Source: Acidobacteriota bacterium (lineage in GTDB: Bacteria > Acidobacteriota > Vicinamibacteria > Vicinamibacterales > UBA2999). From it: a DNA stretch of 7,871 nucleotides. The DNA lies in the NCBI GenBank assembly GCA_013813075.1, contig JACCSI010000332.1, forward strand, positions 1 to 7,871, given 5' to 3'. The notes under the pieces are model-generated. The model saw nothing but the letters and a program-made list of their open reading frames with translations. It was not told where the DNA came from and did not search any database. Of this stretch, positions 1 through 6,558 are shown piece after piece. Both the position numbers and the translations under genes were made by a program. Position 1 is the stretch's first letter; each line of letters begins with the position of its first letter.

Positions 1-1582
1 CCGTTGCTGGCTGCTCGCCGTCGCCGAGGGACTTGCCGTCGATGGCGAGGCGGCGGGCGAAGCCGCCTTGCATGGGCGAGTGGCTCGCGACCGTCACGGC
101 ACGCACCCGCGGGTTGGCGTCAAGGCGTTGTTGCAGCTGCTCGTAGAACGCGAGACGTTGTTCGACGGCCGGGTATTTTTGCTCGGGCAGCGCCAGCGAC
201 ATCGTCAGTAAGTTTGACGTCTCGACGCCAATGTCCATGCGATACATCGTCAGGAAATTGCGCATCATGAAGCCGGCGCCGGCCAGCAGCGCCAACGTGA
301 GTGCGAGTTCCCCAATGACGAGGGCGCCGGTCCAACGCCTGACGCGCATGCCCGCTGATCCCGAACGTCCGCCCTCCTTCAAGATTTCGTTGACGTCACT
401 CTTGGACACGTGAAGGGCCGGCGCCAGACCAAATAAGACGCTCGTGCCCAGACAGACCGCCGCGAGGTAGGCAAAGACGCGGTAGTCCATGGTGAACTCG
501 ATCCAATACGGGCGGCCGACGTCCTGCGTGGCCAGGTCGAACAGCCGGATGCCGACCGCGGCGAGGCCCAGGCCAAGGACGCCGCTGATCAGCGCCAGCA
601 CCAGACTCTCCATCAGCAGCTGCCGGACGATGCGCCAGCGCGTCGCGCCAATCGACACGCGCACGGCCATCTCGCGAGAGCGTTGCGCCGAGCGCGAGAG
701 CAGCAAGTTCGCCACGTTGGCGCAGGCAATCAGCAGCACGAAACCGACCGCGCCAAGCAGAGACAGGAACACCACGCGGATTGTGCCGCCGTTGACTCGC
801 TCGTTGAACGTCTGGACATGAGGCTGAACGTCTTTATTGGTGTCCGGATGGTCGCTGGCCAGCCGCTGACCAATCCCGATCATCTCGGCCTGGGCCTGCG
901 TCTGTGACACGCCTTCGCGCAGTCGTCCGAATACGTCCAAGCCGCGCGAGTTCCGTTTTTGGTGTTCCAGTTCGCGAATGACCGAGAGCGGCTGCCACAT
1001 GTCCGCGTTCTGCGGAAACTTGAAGCCTTCCGGCATGACGCCAATGACCACGGACGGCACGTCGTTGATGCGGATGGTGCGGCCGACGACCGACGGATCG
1101 CTGCCGTAGCGATTCTTCCACACCCCATCGCCGAGCAGCACGACAGCGGGGGCGCCCGGGCGATCGTCCTCGGGCAGGAAGCCGCGGCCGCGCGCAGGGG
1201 CCTGACCGATGAGCGCGAACCCGTTGCCGGAGATGAGCGCCCCGCTGAAGCGCTCGGGGGCGCGCCCCTCGTCGCTGACGTTCATGGTGCGGCCGGAATG
1301 GGCCGCCAGTGCGCTGAACGACTGCGTCGATGCCTGCCAATCCTTGAGATCCAGATAGGACACCCCCATCTGACGGTCGCGCACGACGTCGCGCGAGCTG
1401 AGCGCCATGATTTGCTCAGGGTGCGCAAACGGCAGACCCCGTATCAGGACCGCGTTCACGAAGGTGAACACCGTGGCGTTGACGCCGATGCCCAGCGACA
1501 GCGCGACGACGGCGACGAGCGTGAACCATTTGTCCTTGACGAGCAGACGGCATGCGAACTGGAGGTCTTGTACAAGGCCCAT
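1..1582 (-). CDS. ADOP-type MacB/FtsX-like permease, 3' end outside window
   Basis: The reverse strand is open from an ATG at 1582 to the window edge, giving about 527 residues with no stop. It begins MGLVQDLQFACRLL and has a first membrane helix at about residues 20-42 (SLGIGVNATVFTFVNAVL), the hallmark N-terminus of MacB-type permeases. A periplasmic MacB_PCD domain follows (about 43-265). The FtsX core has helices at about 270-295 (LLIACANVANLLLSRS), 325-345 and 366-390. A second unit then starts with a helix at about 418-440 and runs into a second periplasmic domain. This duplication matches the acidobacterial duplicated orphan permease (ADOP) family, usually about 800 residues, so roughly a third is missing off the edge. 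No ATPase gene is adjacent, as the family name implies. The substrate cannot be told; related MacB and Lol permeases move lipoproteins, peptides or drugs or do mechanical work across the envelope. An in-frame ATG at 1591 is an alternative start. Neither start has a clear Shine-Dalgarno sequence. The internal frame is intact. Confidence 0.93.
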   Translation of the reverse strand, partial: MGLVQDLQFACRLLVKDKWFTLVAVVALSLGIGVNATVFTFVNAVLIRGLPFAHPEQIMALSSRDVVRDRQMGVSYLDLKDWQASTQSFSALAAHSGRTMNVSDEGRAPERFSGALISGNGFALIGQAPARGRGFLPEDDRPGAPAVVLLGDGVWKNRYGSDPSVVGRTIRINDVPSVVIGVMPEGFKFPQNADMWQPLSVIRELEHQKRNSRGLDVFGRLREGVSQTQAQAEMIGIGQRLASDHPDTNKDVQPHVQTFNERVNGGTIRVVFLSLLGAVGFVLLIACANVANLLLSRSAQRSREMAVRVSIGATRWRIVRQLLMESLVLALISGVLGLGLAAVGIRLFDLATQDVGRPYWIEFTMDYRVFAYLAAVCLGTSVLFGLAPALHVSKSDVNEILKEGGRSGSAGMRVRRWTGALVIGELALTLALLAGAGFMMRNFLTMYRMDIGVETSNLLTMSLALPEQKYPAVEQRLAFYEQLQQRLDANPRVRAVTVASHSPMQGGFARRLAIDGKSLGDGEQPAT

Positions 1583-1681
1583 GGAAGTCATTACGCACCA
1601 GGGAACCAAAGGTTTCGAAGGGCCACCAACCAGCCGGGGCCGCAGCCCTCGCCCTCAACACTTCGGTGTAAGCTCTCGCCC
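1583..1681. other. Divergent intergenic region between permease and NHL gene
   Basis: This gap of about 100 bp separates two divergently transcribed genes and must hold both promoters. On the plus strand, close to the NHL start, there is a short hairpin with a TTCG loop and a weak -10-like TAAGCT. I found no convincing promoter for the permease on the minus strand and no strong ribosome binding site for either gene. Confidence 0.6.
1658..1674 (+). promoter_or_regulatory. TTCG-loop hairpin overlapping a possible -10 of the NHL gene
   Basis: ACAC (1658-1661) and GTGT (1666-1669) form a four-base-pair stem closed by a C(TTCG)G tetraloop, an exceptionally stable RNA loop type. The second arm runs into TAAGCT (1669-1674), a weak match to a -10 hexamer (T, A and final T agree). 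If this hexamer were used, transcription would start at about 1681, essentially at the ATG (1682), giving a leaderless mRNA. No Shine-Dalgarno is visible, which fits that idea. I see no convincing -35, and the stem is short enough to be chance. Confidence 0.25.
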
Positions 1682-2788
1682 ATGCACTTCCCACAGCTTC
1701 GACTGGTGGCGGCGATTGTCGCGCTGGCCTTGCTGACCGCCGCAGGCCCGACGGTCCACGCCCAGACACCGGTGCCCGCCCCGCGATTCGCGGTCGACCC
1801 ATCGTGGCCGAAAGACATGCCGAAGAACTGGATCTTCGGCGCCATCACCGGCGTTTTTGTCGATGCCAAAGACCACGTCTGGGTGACGCACCTGCCCGAG
1901 ACCCTGACCGAAGAAGAAACGTCAGAGATCCAGAAGCCGCCGATCGGCACCTGCTGCACGCCGGCGCCCGTCGTCGTGGAATTCGATCCGGCCGGGAACG
2001 TGGTGCAAGGGTGGGGCGACCCGGCACAGGACATCGCGGTGTATCCGAAAAACGCACACGGCATTTTCGTGGACCATCACGGTTTCGTGTGGGTCGGCAC
2101 CTATATGCACCACCGCGTGCAGAAGTTTACGCGCGACGGAAAGCACGTCCTGACGATTGGCACGTACGAGAAGACCGGCGGCAGTAACGACACGGCGTTA
2201 CTGGGGGGCCCCGCGGGCATCTGGGTCGATCCCAAGACCAACGAAGCGTTTGTCGCGGACGGCTATCGCAACCGGCGCGTCATCGTCTTCGACGGCGAGA
2301 CCGGCAAGTACCTCCGACACTGGGGCGCCTATGGCGCGGCACCGGACGACACGCAGAAGCCTGTCAACGATCCGGACGTGCCCAACAAGCAGTTCGGAAC
2401 CGTGCACGGCATCACGGGGTCGAGCGATGGAATGATTTACGTGGCCGACCGCCGTGGCAATCGTGTCCAGGTATTCGATCAGAAGGGCAAGTTCATCATG
2501 GAAAAGAGCGTCGCGCCGCGCACGTTGTCGTCGGGATCGGCGTTCGTCCCGGTGCTTTCGCCCGACCGCGCGCAGCAGTGGCTGTACCTGGCGGACGGCA
2601 CCAATCACAAGATCTGGATCATGCGCCGCAGCGACCTCGAAATCGTCGGCGAGTTCGGGCGCGGCGGCCGCCAGCTTGGGCAGATGCTTCGTCCGCACGG
2701 GATGAGCGTGGACTCGAAGGGCACCCTTTACGTTGGCGAAGCGTCGACTGGACGACGGGTGCAGCGCTTCACGGTGCAGGTGAAATAG
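1682..2788 (+). CDS. Secreted NHL-repeat six-bladed propeller, PAL-like
   Basis: This 368-residue protein has a signal peptide (about 1-27, likely cleavage after VHA before QT), so it is probably exported. The rest is a beta-propeller of NHL-type blades, each with a G-(I/M)-x-V-D-x-x-G...V-x-V pattern, as in HGIFVDHHGFVWVG, HGITGSSDGMIYVAD and HGMSVDSKGTLYVGE. It resembles the lyase domain of peptidylglycine amidating enzyme (PAL). H126, H242 and H339 match the three zinc histidines of rat PAL in motif and nearly in spacing. Y195 (VADGYRNRRV) and R257 (VADRRGNRVQVF) match catalytic Y654 and R706. The positions of rat R533 and M784 appear to be Leu (THLPE) and Arg (LRPHG), so lyase activity is doubtful. 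An adjacent Cys pair, C91-C92, is also present. The ATG at 1682 is chosen because it opens the signal peptide. The same frame is open upstream to 959, but that stretch is antisense to the permease. The physiological substrate is unknown. Confidence 0.88.
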   Translation: MHFPQLRLVAAIVALALLTAAGPTVHAQTPVPAPRFAVDPSWPKDMPKNWIFGAITGVFVDAKDHVWVTHLPETLTEEETSEIQKPPIGTCCTPAPVVVEFDPAGNVVQGWGDPAQDIAVYPKNAHGIFVDHHGFVWVGTYMHHRVQKFTRDGKHVLTIGTYEKTGGSNDTALLGGPAGIWVDPKTNEAFVADGYRNRRVIVFDGETGKYLRHWGAYGAAPDDTQKPVNDPDVPNKQFGTVHGITGSSDGMIYVADRRGNRVQVFDQKGKFIMEKSVAPRTLSSGSAFVPVLSPDRAQQWLYLADGTNHKIWIMRRSDLEIVGEFGRGGRQLGQMLRPHGMSVDSKGTLYVGEASTGRRVQRFTVQVK

Positions 2789-2808
2789 CAGCGCCGACAA
2801 CAGGACCC

Positions 2809-2822
2809 CGCCTGGTTAGGCG
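2809..2822 (+). other. Small hairpin after the NHL gene
   Basis: CGCCT (2809-2813) and AGGCG (2818-2822) form a perfect five-base-pair stem with a GGTT loop, 20 bp after the NHL stop codon. No T-run follows, so it is not a canonical intrinsic terminator. It may help to end or stabilise the upstream transcript, or be chance in GC-rich DNA. Confidence 0.2.
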
Positions 2823-2837
2823 CTTCGAGGCGCGTCG
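2818..2837 (+). repeat. 10-bp tandem repeat upstream of the response regulator
   Basis: AGGCGCTTCG (2818-2827) is followed directly by AGGCGCGTCG (2828-2837), 9 of 10 bases identical. It lies about 40 bp upstream of the candidate -10 at 2876, a plausible position for an activator or autoregulatory site. It does not resemble the GTCATCCG repeats upstream of the protease gene. Low-complexity GC-rich sequence could produce it by chance. Confidence 0.25.
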
Positions 2838-2875
2838 AGCGATTCTCATGTCGCTCCCTCACCGCTTGGCGCGCG

Positions 2876-2881
2876 TACACT
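2876..2881 (+). promoter_or_regulatory. Possible -10 element of the regulator-kinase operon
   Basis: TACACT matches the -10 consensus TATAAT at four of six positions and lies 12 bp before the ATG at 2894. Transcription would begin at about 2888, leaving only a few leader bases. The purine-rich GAGGCCAGGA stretch (2882-2891) contains possible Shine-Dalgarno bases, but part of it would then lie before the transcription start. No good -35 is visible at 17 bp. The same hexamer, similarly placed, precedes the thioredoxin-like gene at 7516. Confidence 0.35.
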
Positions 2882-2893
2882 GAGGCCAGGACC

Positions 2894-3568
2894 ATGCGCG
2901 TTCTTGTCGTCGAAGACGACGACTCCATCGCTTCGTTCATCAGCCGCGGCTTGAAAGAAGCCGGCTTTGCCGTGGATGTCTCGAACAACGGCAACGATGG
3001 TCTGGCGCGCGCGCAGACGGCCGAGTACGACGCCGCAGTCGTTGACCTGATGCTGCCCGGCCGCGACGGCCTGAGCGTCGTCGGTGAGCTGCGTCGCACG
3101 GGGGTCACCACGCCGGTGCTCGTGCTTACCGCCCGTCGCAGTGTGGAAGACCGTGTCAGGGGGCTGGAGGCCGGCGCGGACGATTATCTGATCAAGCCGT
3201 TTGCCTTTGCCGAACTGCTCGCGCGTGTGCAAGCGCTCATTCGCCGATCGACCGGCACGCCCGAGGCAACCGAGCTGACTCTCGGCGACCTGACGCTCAA
3301 TCGCCTGACACGCCGGGTCGCGCGTGCAGGGCGCGAGATTGAGCTGCGACCGCGCGAGTTCGCACTCCTCGAACTGCTGTTGCGCCATGGCGGCCGCGTC
3401 GTGTCGAAGACCATGATCCTCTCGCACGTCTGGGGATACGATTTCGACCCTGGCAGCAACGTCGTGGACGTGCTGGTGTTTCGCCTGCGCGACAAGATCG
3501 ATCGCGGCTTCGATGTTCAACTGCTGCACACCGTGCGCGGCGTCGGCTATGTTCTCAAACTGGCGTAA
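2894..3568 (+). CDS. OmpR-family response regulator
   Basis: This 224-residue protein has the standard two-domain layout and length of the OmpR/PhoB subfamily. The receiver domain (about 1-115) has the acidic pocket E7-D8-D9, the phosphoacceptor D51 (VVDLMLPGRDG), T79 (LVLTAR) and K101 (YLIKPF). A winged-helix DNA-binding domain follows (about 125-224), with the recognisable ELRPREFALLELLLRHGG and VVDVLVFRLRDKID stretches and the terminal hairpin LLHTVRGVGYVL. Phosphorylation by the overlapping downstream kinase would promote dimerisation and binding to direct repeats; a matching tandem site lies upstream of the protease gene. It looks most like the CusR/CopR/QseB group, but the signal cannot be assigned from the regulator alone. 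The ATG start directly opens the conserved MRVLVVEDD strand. All key residues are intact. Confidence 0.96.
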   Translation: MRVLVVEDDDSIASFISRGLKEAGFAVDVSNNGNDGLARAQTAEYDAAVVDLMLPGRDGLSVVGELRRTGVTTPVLVLTARRSVEDRVRGLEAGADDYLIKPFAFAELLARVQALIRRSTGTPEATELTLGDLTLNRLTRRVARAGREIELRPREFALLELLLRHGGRVVSKTMILSHVWGYDFDPGSNVVDVLVFRLRDKIDRGFDVQLLHTVRGVGYVLKLA

Positions 3569-4955
3569 CGGCATCGTGCGCACCTTCGGCGCGCGCATTG
3601 CGCTGTGGTATTTCGCACTGTTTGCGGTCGGCGCACTGGTCATCCTGCTGGTCGCGGGCCTCATTCTCTCGCGCTCGCTGGCGCGGCGCGATCGCGAAGC
3701 GCTGCTCGCCTCGCTGGTGCGCTACACCGACGCCTATTCGAAGGGCGGCGTCACCGTCCTTGACGGACTGGTGGCCGCGGATCGTGCGGCCGGCACGTAC
3801 GAGCCGGTCTTCGTGCGGGTGATCGCCGGCGGGCGGATCCGCATGCTGAGCATTCCGGTCGAGTGGAGCCGCTTCAATCTCAACGATCTCGATCCGCCTG
3901 GCGCCGGCGCGAGCAATCTTCAGCAGCTGCCGAATGGCGGCCGCGAAGCGCTCGAAGTCGCGTCGTCGCGCCTCAGGGATGGCACGCTCTTTCAGGTTGG
4001 CCGGAGCACGGCACGGCGCGACGCCGTGATCGAGCGTTATCGCGACACTGGGTTCCTGCTCTTCGCACTCGTGGTGCTGGTGGGACTGGCGGGCGGCCTG
4101 ACCTTGACCACGCGTGCGTTGCAGCCGCTGCACGAGCTCACCGCCGCCATCTTGCGAATCCTGCAGACCGGCCGCACCAGCGAGCGCGTCGCCGTGCAGG
4201 GGACCGCTGATCCGCTCGACGCACTGGGCACGCTGGTCAACCGCATGCTCGAGCGTATCGACGGCCTCGTCCAGGGGATGCGATCGACGCTCGATAACGT
4301 CGCCCACGACCTGCGCACCCCAATGACCCGGCTGCGCGGGACCGCCGAAATGGCGCTGCAGTCCGGGCGCACGACCGAGGAGTATCGTGAGGCGCTGGCG
4401 GATTGCCTGGAGGAGGTCGATCGCGTCACCGGGCTGCTTGATGCGTTGATGGACCTGGCCGAGGCCGAGACCGGGTCGATGCGCTTGCGCCGTGACGTGG
4501 TGCCACTCGTCGACGTCGTGCGCGACGCCGTCGGGCTCTATGACGAGGTCGCGGAGGACAAGGGGCTGACACTCGCGGTGGAGGCCGACCTCCAGGCGGG
4601 CACGCTGACCGGCGACCGGCCCCGTTTGACGCAGGCGTTTGCCAATCTGATGGACAACGCCATCAAATACACGCCCGCGCCGGGCAGCGTCCACGTGACG
4701 GTCAGAGCAGCCCATGGCGGCATCGAGGTGGTCGTCACGGATACTGGCGTCGGCATCAGCGCCGACGACCGACCGCGGATCTGGGACCGCTTGTATCGAG
4801 GCGACCAGAGCCGGTCTGAGCGAGGACTTGGCATCGGGCTCAGCTTGGTCCGAGCCATCATCGAAGCGCATGGCGGTCGTGTCTCGGTAGAGTCGGAACC
4901 AGGCCATGGATCGCGCTTTCGTGTGTGGCTGCCACGCGACATGACACAGATGTAA
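3549..4955 (+). CDS. HAMP-domain sensor histidine kinase
   Basis: This 468-residue membrane kinase partners the upstream regulator. A short cytoplasmic N-terminus precedes helix 1 (about 18-42, ALWYFALFAVGALVILLVAG). A periplasmic sensor region of about 120 residues (43-165) matches no domain I can name. Helix 2 (about 168-190) is followed by a HAMP linker (about 190-240). The dimerisation domain carries the phosphoacceptor H253 (VAHDLRTPMTRLRG). The ATPase domain shows the N box with N370 (NLMDNAIKYTP), the G1 box D398-T-G-V-G-I and the G2 box G426-L-G-I-G-L. The ATG at 3549 overlaps the end of the regulator gene by 20 bp, which suggests translational coupling. An in-frame ATG at 3513 lies deeper in the regulator and a GTG at 3576 lies just after it; 3549 gives the most typical N-terminus. 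The AHDLRTP motif is common in CusS/QseC-like kinases. The ligand is unknown, but the downstream HtrA gene suggests envelope stress. Confidence 0.95.
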   Translation: MFSNWRNGIVRTFGARIALWYFALFAVGALVILLVAGLILSRSLARRDREALLASLVRYTDAYSKGGVTVLDGLVAADRAAGTYEPVFVRVIAGGRIRMLSIPVEWSRFNLNDLDPPGAGASNLQQLPNGGREALEVASSRLRDGTLFQVGRSTARRDAVIERYRDTGFLLFALVVLVGLAGGLTLTTRALQPLHELTAAILRILQTGRTSERVAVQGTADPLDALGTLVNRMLERIDGLVQGMRSTLDNVAHDLRTPMTRLRGTAEMALQSGRTTEEYREALADCLEEVDRVTGLLDALMDLAEAETGSMRLRRDVVPLVDVVRDAVGLYDEVAEDKGLTLAVEADLQAGTLTGDRPRLTQAFANLMDNAIKYTPAPGSVHVTVRAAHGGIEVVVTDTGVGISADDRPRIWDRLYRGDQSRSERGLGIGLSLVRAIIEAHGGRVSVESEPGHGSRFRVWLPRDMTQM

Positions 4956-4967
4956 TGGTTGTGTCAT
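4941..4967. repeat. Inverted repeat ATGACACA / TGTGTCAT at the kinase stop
   Basis: ATGACACA (4941-4948) and TGTGTCAT (4960-4967) are perfect 8-bp inverted arms around an 11-bp spacer that contains the kinase stop codon (4953-4955). As RNA this would be a modest hairpin with no T-run, so it is not an intrinsic terminator. As DNA it could be a dimeric operator. The right arm overlaps the first GTCATCCG direct repeat, so the two elements may be one composite site. Confidence 0.4.
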
Positions 4968-4981
4968 CCGCTGGTCATCCG
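4963..4981 (+). promoter_or_regulatory. Tandem GTCATCCG repeat, likely OmpR-family operator
   Basis: Two perfect copies of GTCATCCG (4963-4970 and 4974-4981) are separated by CTG, a period of 11 bp or one helical turn. Regulators of the OmpR/PhoB family bind as head-to-tail dimers to direct repeats with this spacing. A weak third copy, GTAATGGT (4952-4959, 4 of 8 bases matching), sits one period upstream. The site lies 57 bp before the protease ATG and 8 bp before a TATCTT hexamer, much as a pho box replaces the -35 element. The adjacent response regulator is the natural candidate binder; this is inference. One GTCATCC also occurs inside the kinase gene at 3639-3645, so a single copy of the core is not diagnostic. 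Confidence 0.45.
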
Positions 4982-4989
4982 GCGTTTCG

Positions 4990-4995
4990 TATCTT
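4990..4995 (+). promoter_or_regulatory. Possible -10 element of the protease gene
   Basis: TATCTT matches TATAAT at four of six positions. It lies 8 bp downstream of the tandem repeat, so the repeat covers the normal -35 position, as expected of an activator-dependent promoter. TATTTA (5004-5009) is an alternative. The local AT-richness of 4986-5015 contrasts with the GC-rich surroundings and supports a promoter here, giving the protease its own transcript in addition to read-through from the kinase. Confidence 0.3.
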
Positions 4996-5025
4996 CAATT
5001 GAGTATTTAGAAAAGCTGTGGCCTC

Positions 5026-5033
5026 AAAGGAGA
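5026..5033 (+). promoter_or_regulatory. Strong ribosome binding site fixing the protease start
   Basis: AAAGGAGA places GGAG 6 bp before the ATG at 5039. It is the only strong Shine-Dalgarno sequence in the window. It decides the start: an in-frame GTG at 5018 would place this site inside the coding region and add seven polar residues ahead of the signal sequence. Confidence 0.75.
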
Positions 5034-5038
5034 TACCC

Positions 5039-6499
5039 ATGACACATCGCCTCGCTGCCCTCGCATCCGCCTCGGTGCTGGCTGTTGCCGCCGCCGTATG
5101 GTCGTCCGGCGGGACGACGGCCGCTGCGAATGCGCCACCTGTTCCGGCCGCCGTCGACACGGCCGACCGAGTTATCGGAAGCAGCACCGACTCCTACGCC
5201 CCGATCGTCACGAAGGTCGCTCCCGCGGTCGTGACCGTGCGTTCGGAGCATCGGGTCCGCACGACGCAGATGCAGAACCCGCTGATGCAAGACCCGCGAT
5301 TTCGCGATTTTTTCGGCGATCGATTTGGCGAGGGCCGCGGCCCGCAACCCAGGCAGGGTGGACTGGGCTCCGGTGTGATCGTCAATCGCGACGGCTTCAT
5401 CTTGACGAACCATCACGTCGTCGACGGCGCTGATAAAGTGCAGGTGGAGCTCAAGGACCGCCGCACCTTTGACGCGGCGATTGTCGGTTCCGATCCGGCA
5501 AGCGATCTTGCCGTGCTGAAAATCGACGCGAACAGTCTGCCGGTCATTCCCCTTGGCGACTCGGAAGGCGTCAACGTCGGCGACATCGTCCTCGCACTGG
5601 GGAACCCAATGGGTGTCGGCCAGACCGTGACGATGGGCATTATCAGCGCGAAGGGCCGCGCAACAGGTCTCGGGGATGGAAGTTTCGAAGATTTCCTGCA
5701 GACCGACGCCGCCATCAATAGCGGCAACTCGGGCGGTGCTCTCGTCAACACGCGTGGCGAGCTGGTCGGCATCAACTCGCAGATCCTGTCACCCTCGGGC
5801 GGCAACATCGGCATCGGCTTCTCTATTCCGGTGAACATGGCGCGTGCGGTGATGGACGCGCTCATCAAGGATGGCGAGGTGCACCGCGGACGGCTGGGGG
5901 TCACAGTCCAACCGATGACGTCCGACCTGGCGCGGAGTCTCCAACTCGAGAAAATTGCCGGGGCGCTCGTCAATGATGTGCAGCCGAATGGCCCGGCAGA
6001 CCGCGCCGGTGTGCAGCCTGGCGACGTCGTTATCGCACTCAACGGCGACGCGGTGTCGGACAGCAACGAGTTGCGCAACAAGATCGCGCAGCTCGGGCCA
6101 AACGCCCGGGTCGACCTGACCATCGTCCGCAACGGGCAGACGCAAACGGCGACCGCCACCCTCGAGGCATTGCCCTCGCAGTCGGCGGCGGCAGCGCCAG
6201 AAAGGTCACGGGCAGGTGAAGGGACGGCAGGACTGGCGGTGGAGCCGCTGACACCTCAGCGTGCGCGGCAGTTGGGTCTCGAGGGCACCGGCGGTCTGCT
6301 GGTGACCGCGGTCGACCCCGACGGTCCCGCCGCCGATGCCGGGCTGCGCCGCGGCGACGCGATCCAAAAGGTCGACGGGCGGGTCGTCCTGTCCGCGACC
6401 GCGCTGCGACAGTCGCTGACAAGCGGCGACCGTCCAGCGCTGGTCCTGGTGCGACGGGGTGAGCAGAACCTGTTCGTCTCGATCGAACGTCGCGCGTAA
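5039..6499 (+). CDS. HtrA/DegQ-type periplasmic serine protease, two PDZ domains
   Basis: This 486-residue protein is about as long as E. coli DegP (474) and DegQ (455). An N-terminal signal sequence or anchor (about 1-30, hydrophobic LAALASASVLAVAAAV) sends it to the periplasm. The trypsin-like domain (about 50-280) has an intact catalytic triad: H126 (LTNHHVVDGA), D156 (SDLAVLKI) and S231 (INSGNSGGALV). A polar Met/Gln/Arg/Phe-rich loop before it (about 78-108) matches the LA-loop region of the family. PDZ1 (about 285-375) begins GRLGVTVQPM and contains GPADRAGVQPGDVVIALNG. PDZ2 (about 396-486) contains GPAADAGLRRGDAIQKVDGR. An Ala/Ser/Glu-rich linker joins them. The expected role is degrading or refolding misfolded envelope proteins. 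The gene follows the two-component pair by 83 bp, and the gap holds a likely regulator site. Two PDZ domains separate it from DegS-type members, which have one. DegP and DegQ cannot be told apart from sequence alone. Confidence 0.95.
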   Translation: MTHRLAALASASVLAVAAAVWSSGGTTAAANAPPVPAAVDTADRVIGSSTDSYAPIVTKVAPAVVTVRSEHRVRTTQMQNPLMQDPRFRDFFGDRFGEGRGPQPRQGGLGSGVIVNRDGFILTNHHVVDGADKVQVELKDRRTFDAAIVGSDPASDLAVLKIDANSLPVIPLGDSEGVNVGDIVLALGNPMGVGQTVTMGIISAKGRATGLGDGSFEDFLQTDAAINSGNSGGALVNTRGELVGINSQILSPSGGNIGIGFSIPVNMARAVMDALIKDGEVHRGRLGVTVQPMTSDLARSLQLEKIAGALVNDVQPNGPADRAGVQPGDVVIALNGDAVSDSNELRNKIAQLGPNARVDLTIVRNGQTQTATATLEALPSQSAAAAPERSRAGEGTAGLAVEPLTPQRARQLGLEGTGGLLVTAVDPDGPAADAGLRRGDAIQKVDGRVVLSATALRQSLTSGDRPALVLVRRGEQNLFVSIERRA

Positions 6500-6509
6500 C
6501 CACAACGGA

Positions 6510-6558
6510 GCCACCGGGCCCATGCGGACGAGACAAAGTCTGTGTGTGCCTCGGTGGC
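6510..6558. terminator. Weak inverted repeat in the convergent gap, possible terminator
   Basis: The 81-bp gap between the convergent protease and thioredoxin-like genes must end both transcripts. GCCACCG (6510-6516) pairs with CGGTGGC (6552-6558), and the stem extends inward by a G-T and a G-C pair, leaving a loop of about 31 bases. An A-run at 6570-6575 lies downstream on the plus strand, but no T-run follows, so this is not a textbook intrinsic terminator in either direction. Factor-dependent termination is equally likely. Confidence 0.25.

Noticed and set aside
834..1340. 168-residue minus-strand open frame within the permease
   Set aside because: It is a different frame of the same strand; the true permease frame is open throughout and shows conserved MacB/FtsX motifs. 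I checked for a frameshift and found none.
959..1681. In-frame upstream extension of the NHL gene to a 609-residue protein
   Set aside because: The extension is antisense to clearly conserved permease coding sequence, is Arg/His/Asp-rich without domain character, and would bury a good signal peptide in the middle of the protein.
2846..3664. 272-residue minus-strand open frame antisense to the regulator
   Set aside because: Same reasoning: the plus strand has every conserved response-regulator residue and the antisense product has no recognisable features.
3555..4967. 470-residue minus-strand open frame antisense to the kinase
   Set aside because: Long antisense frames are common in GC-rich genes. 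Its product is His/Arg/Gln-rich with no domain, while the plus strand encodes a complete kinase.
5018..5038. GTG start seven codons upstream for the protease
   Set aside because: The strong AAAGGAGA site falls inside this extension and is correctly spaced for the ATG at 5039.
5413..6159. 248-residue minus-strand open frame antisense to the protease
   Set aside because: It is Ser/Pro/Thr/Arg-rich without domain features and lies opposite the catalytic and PDZ domains of the protease.
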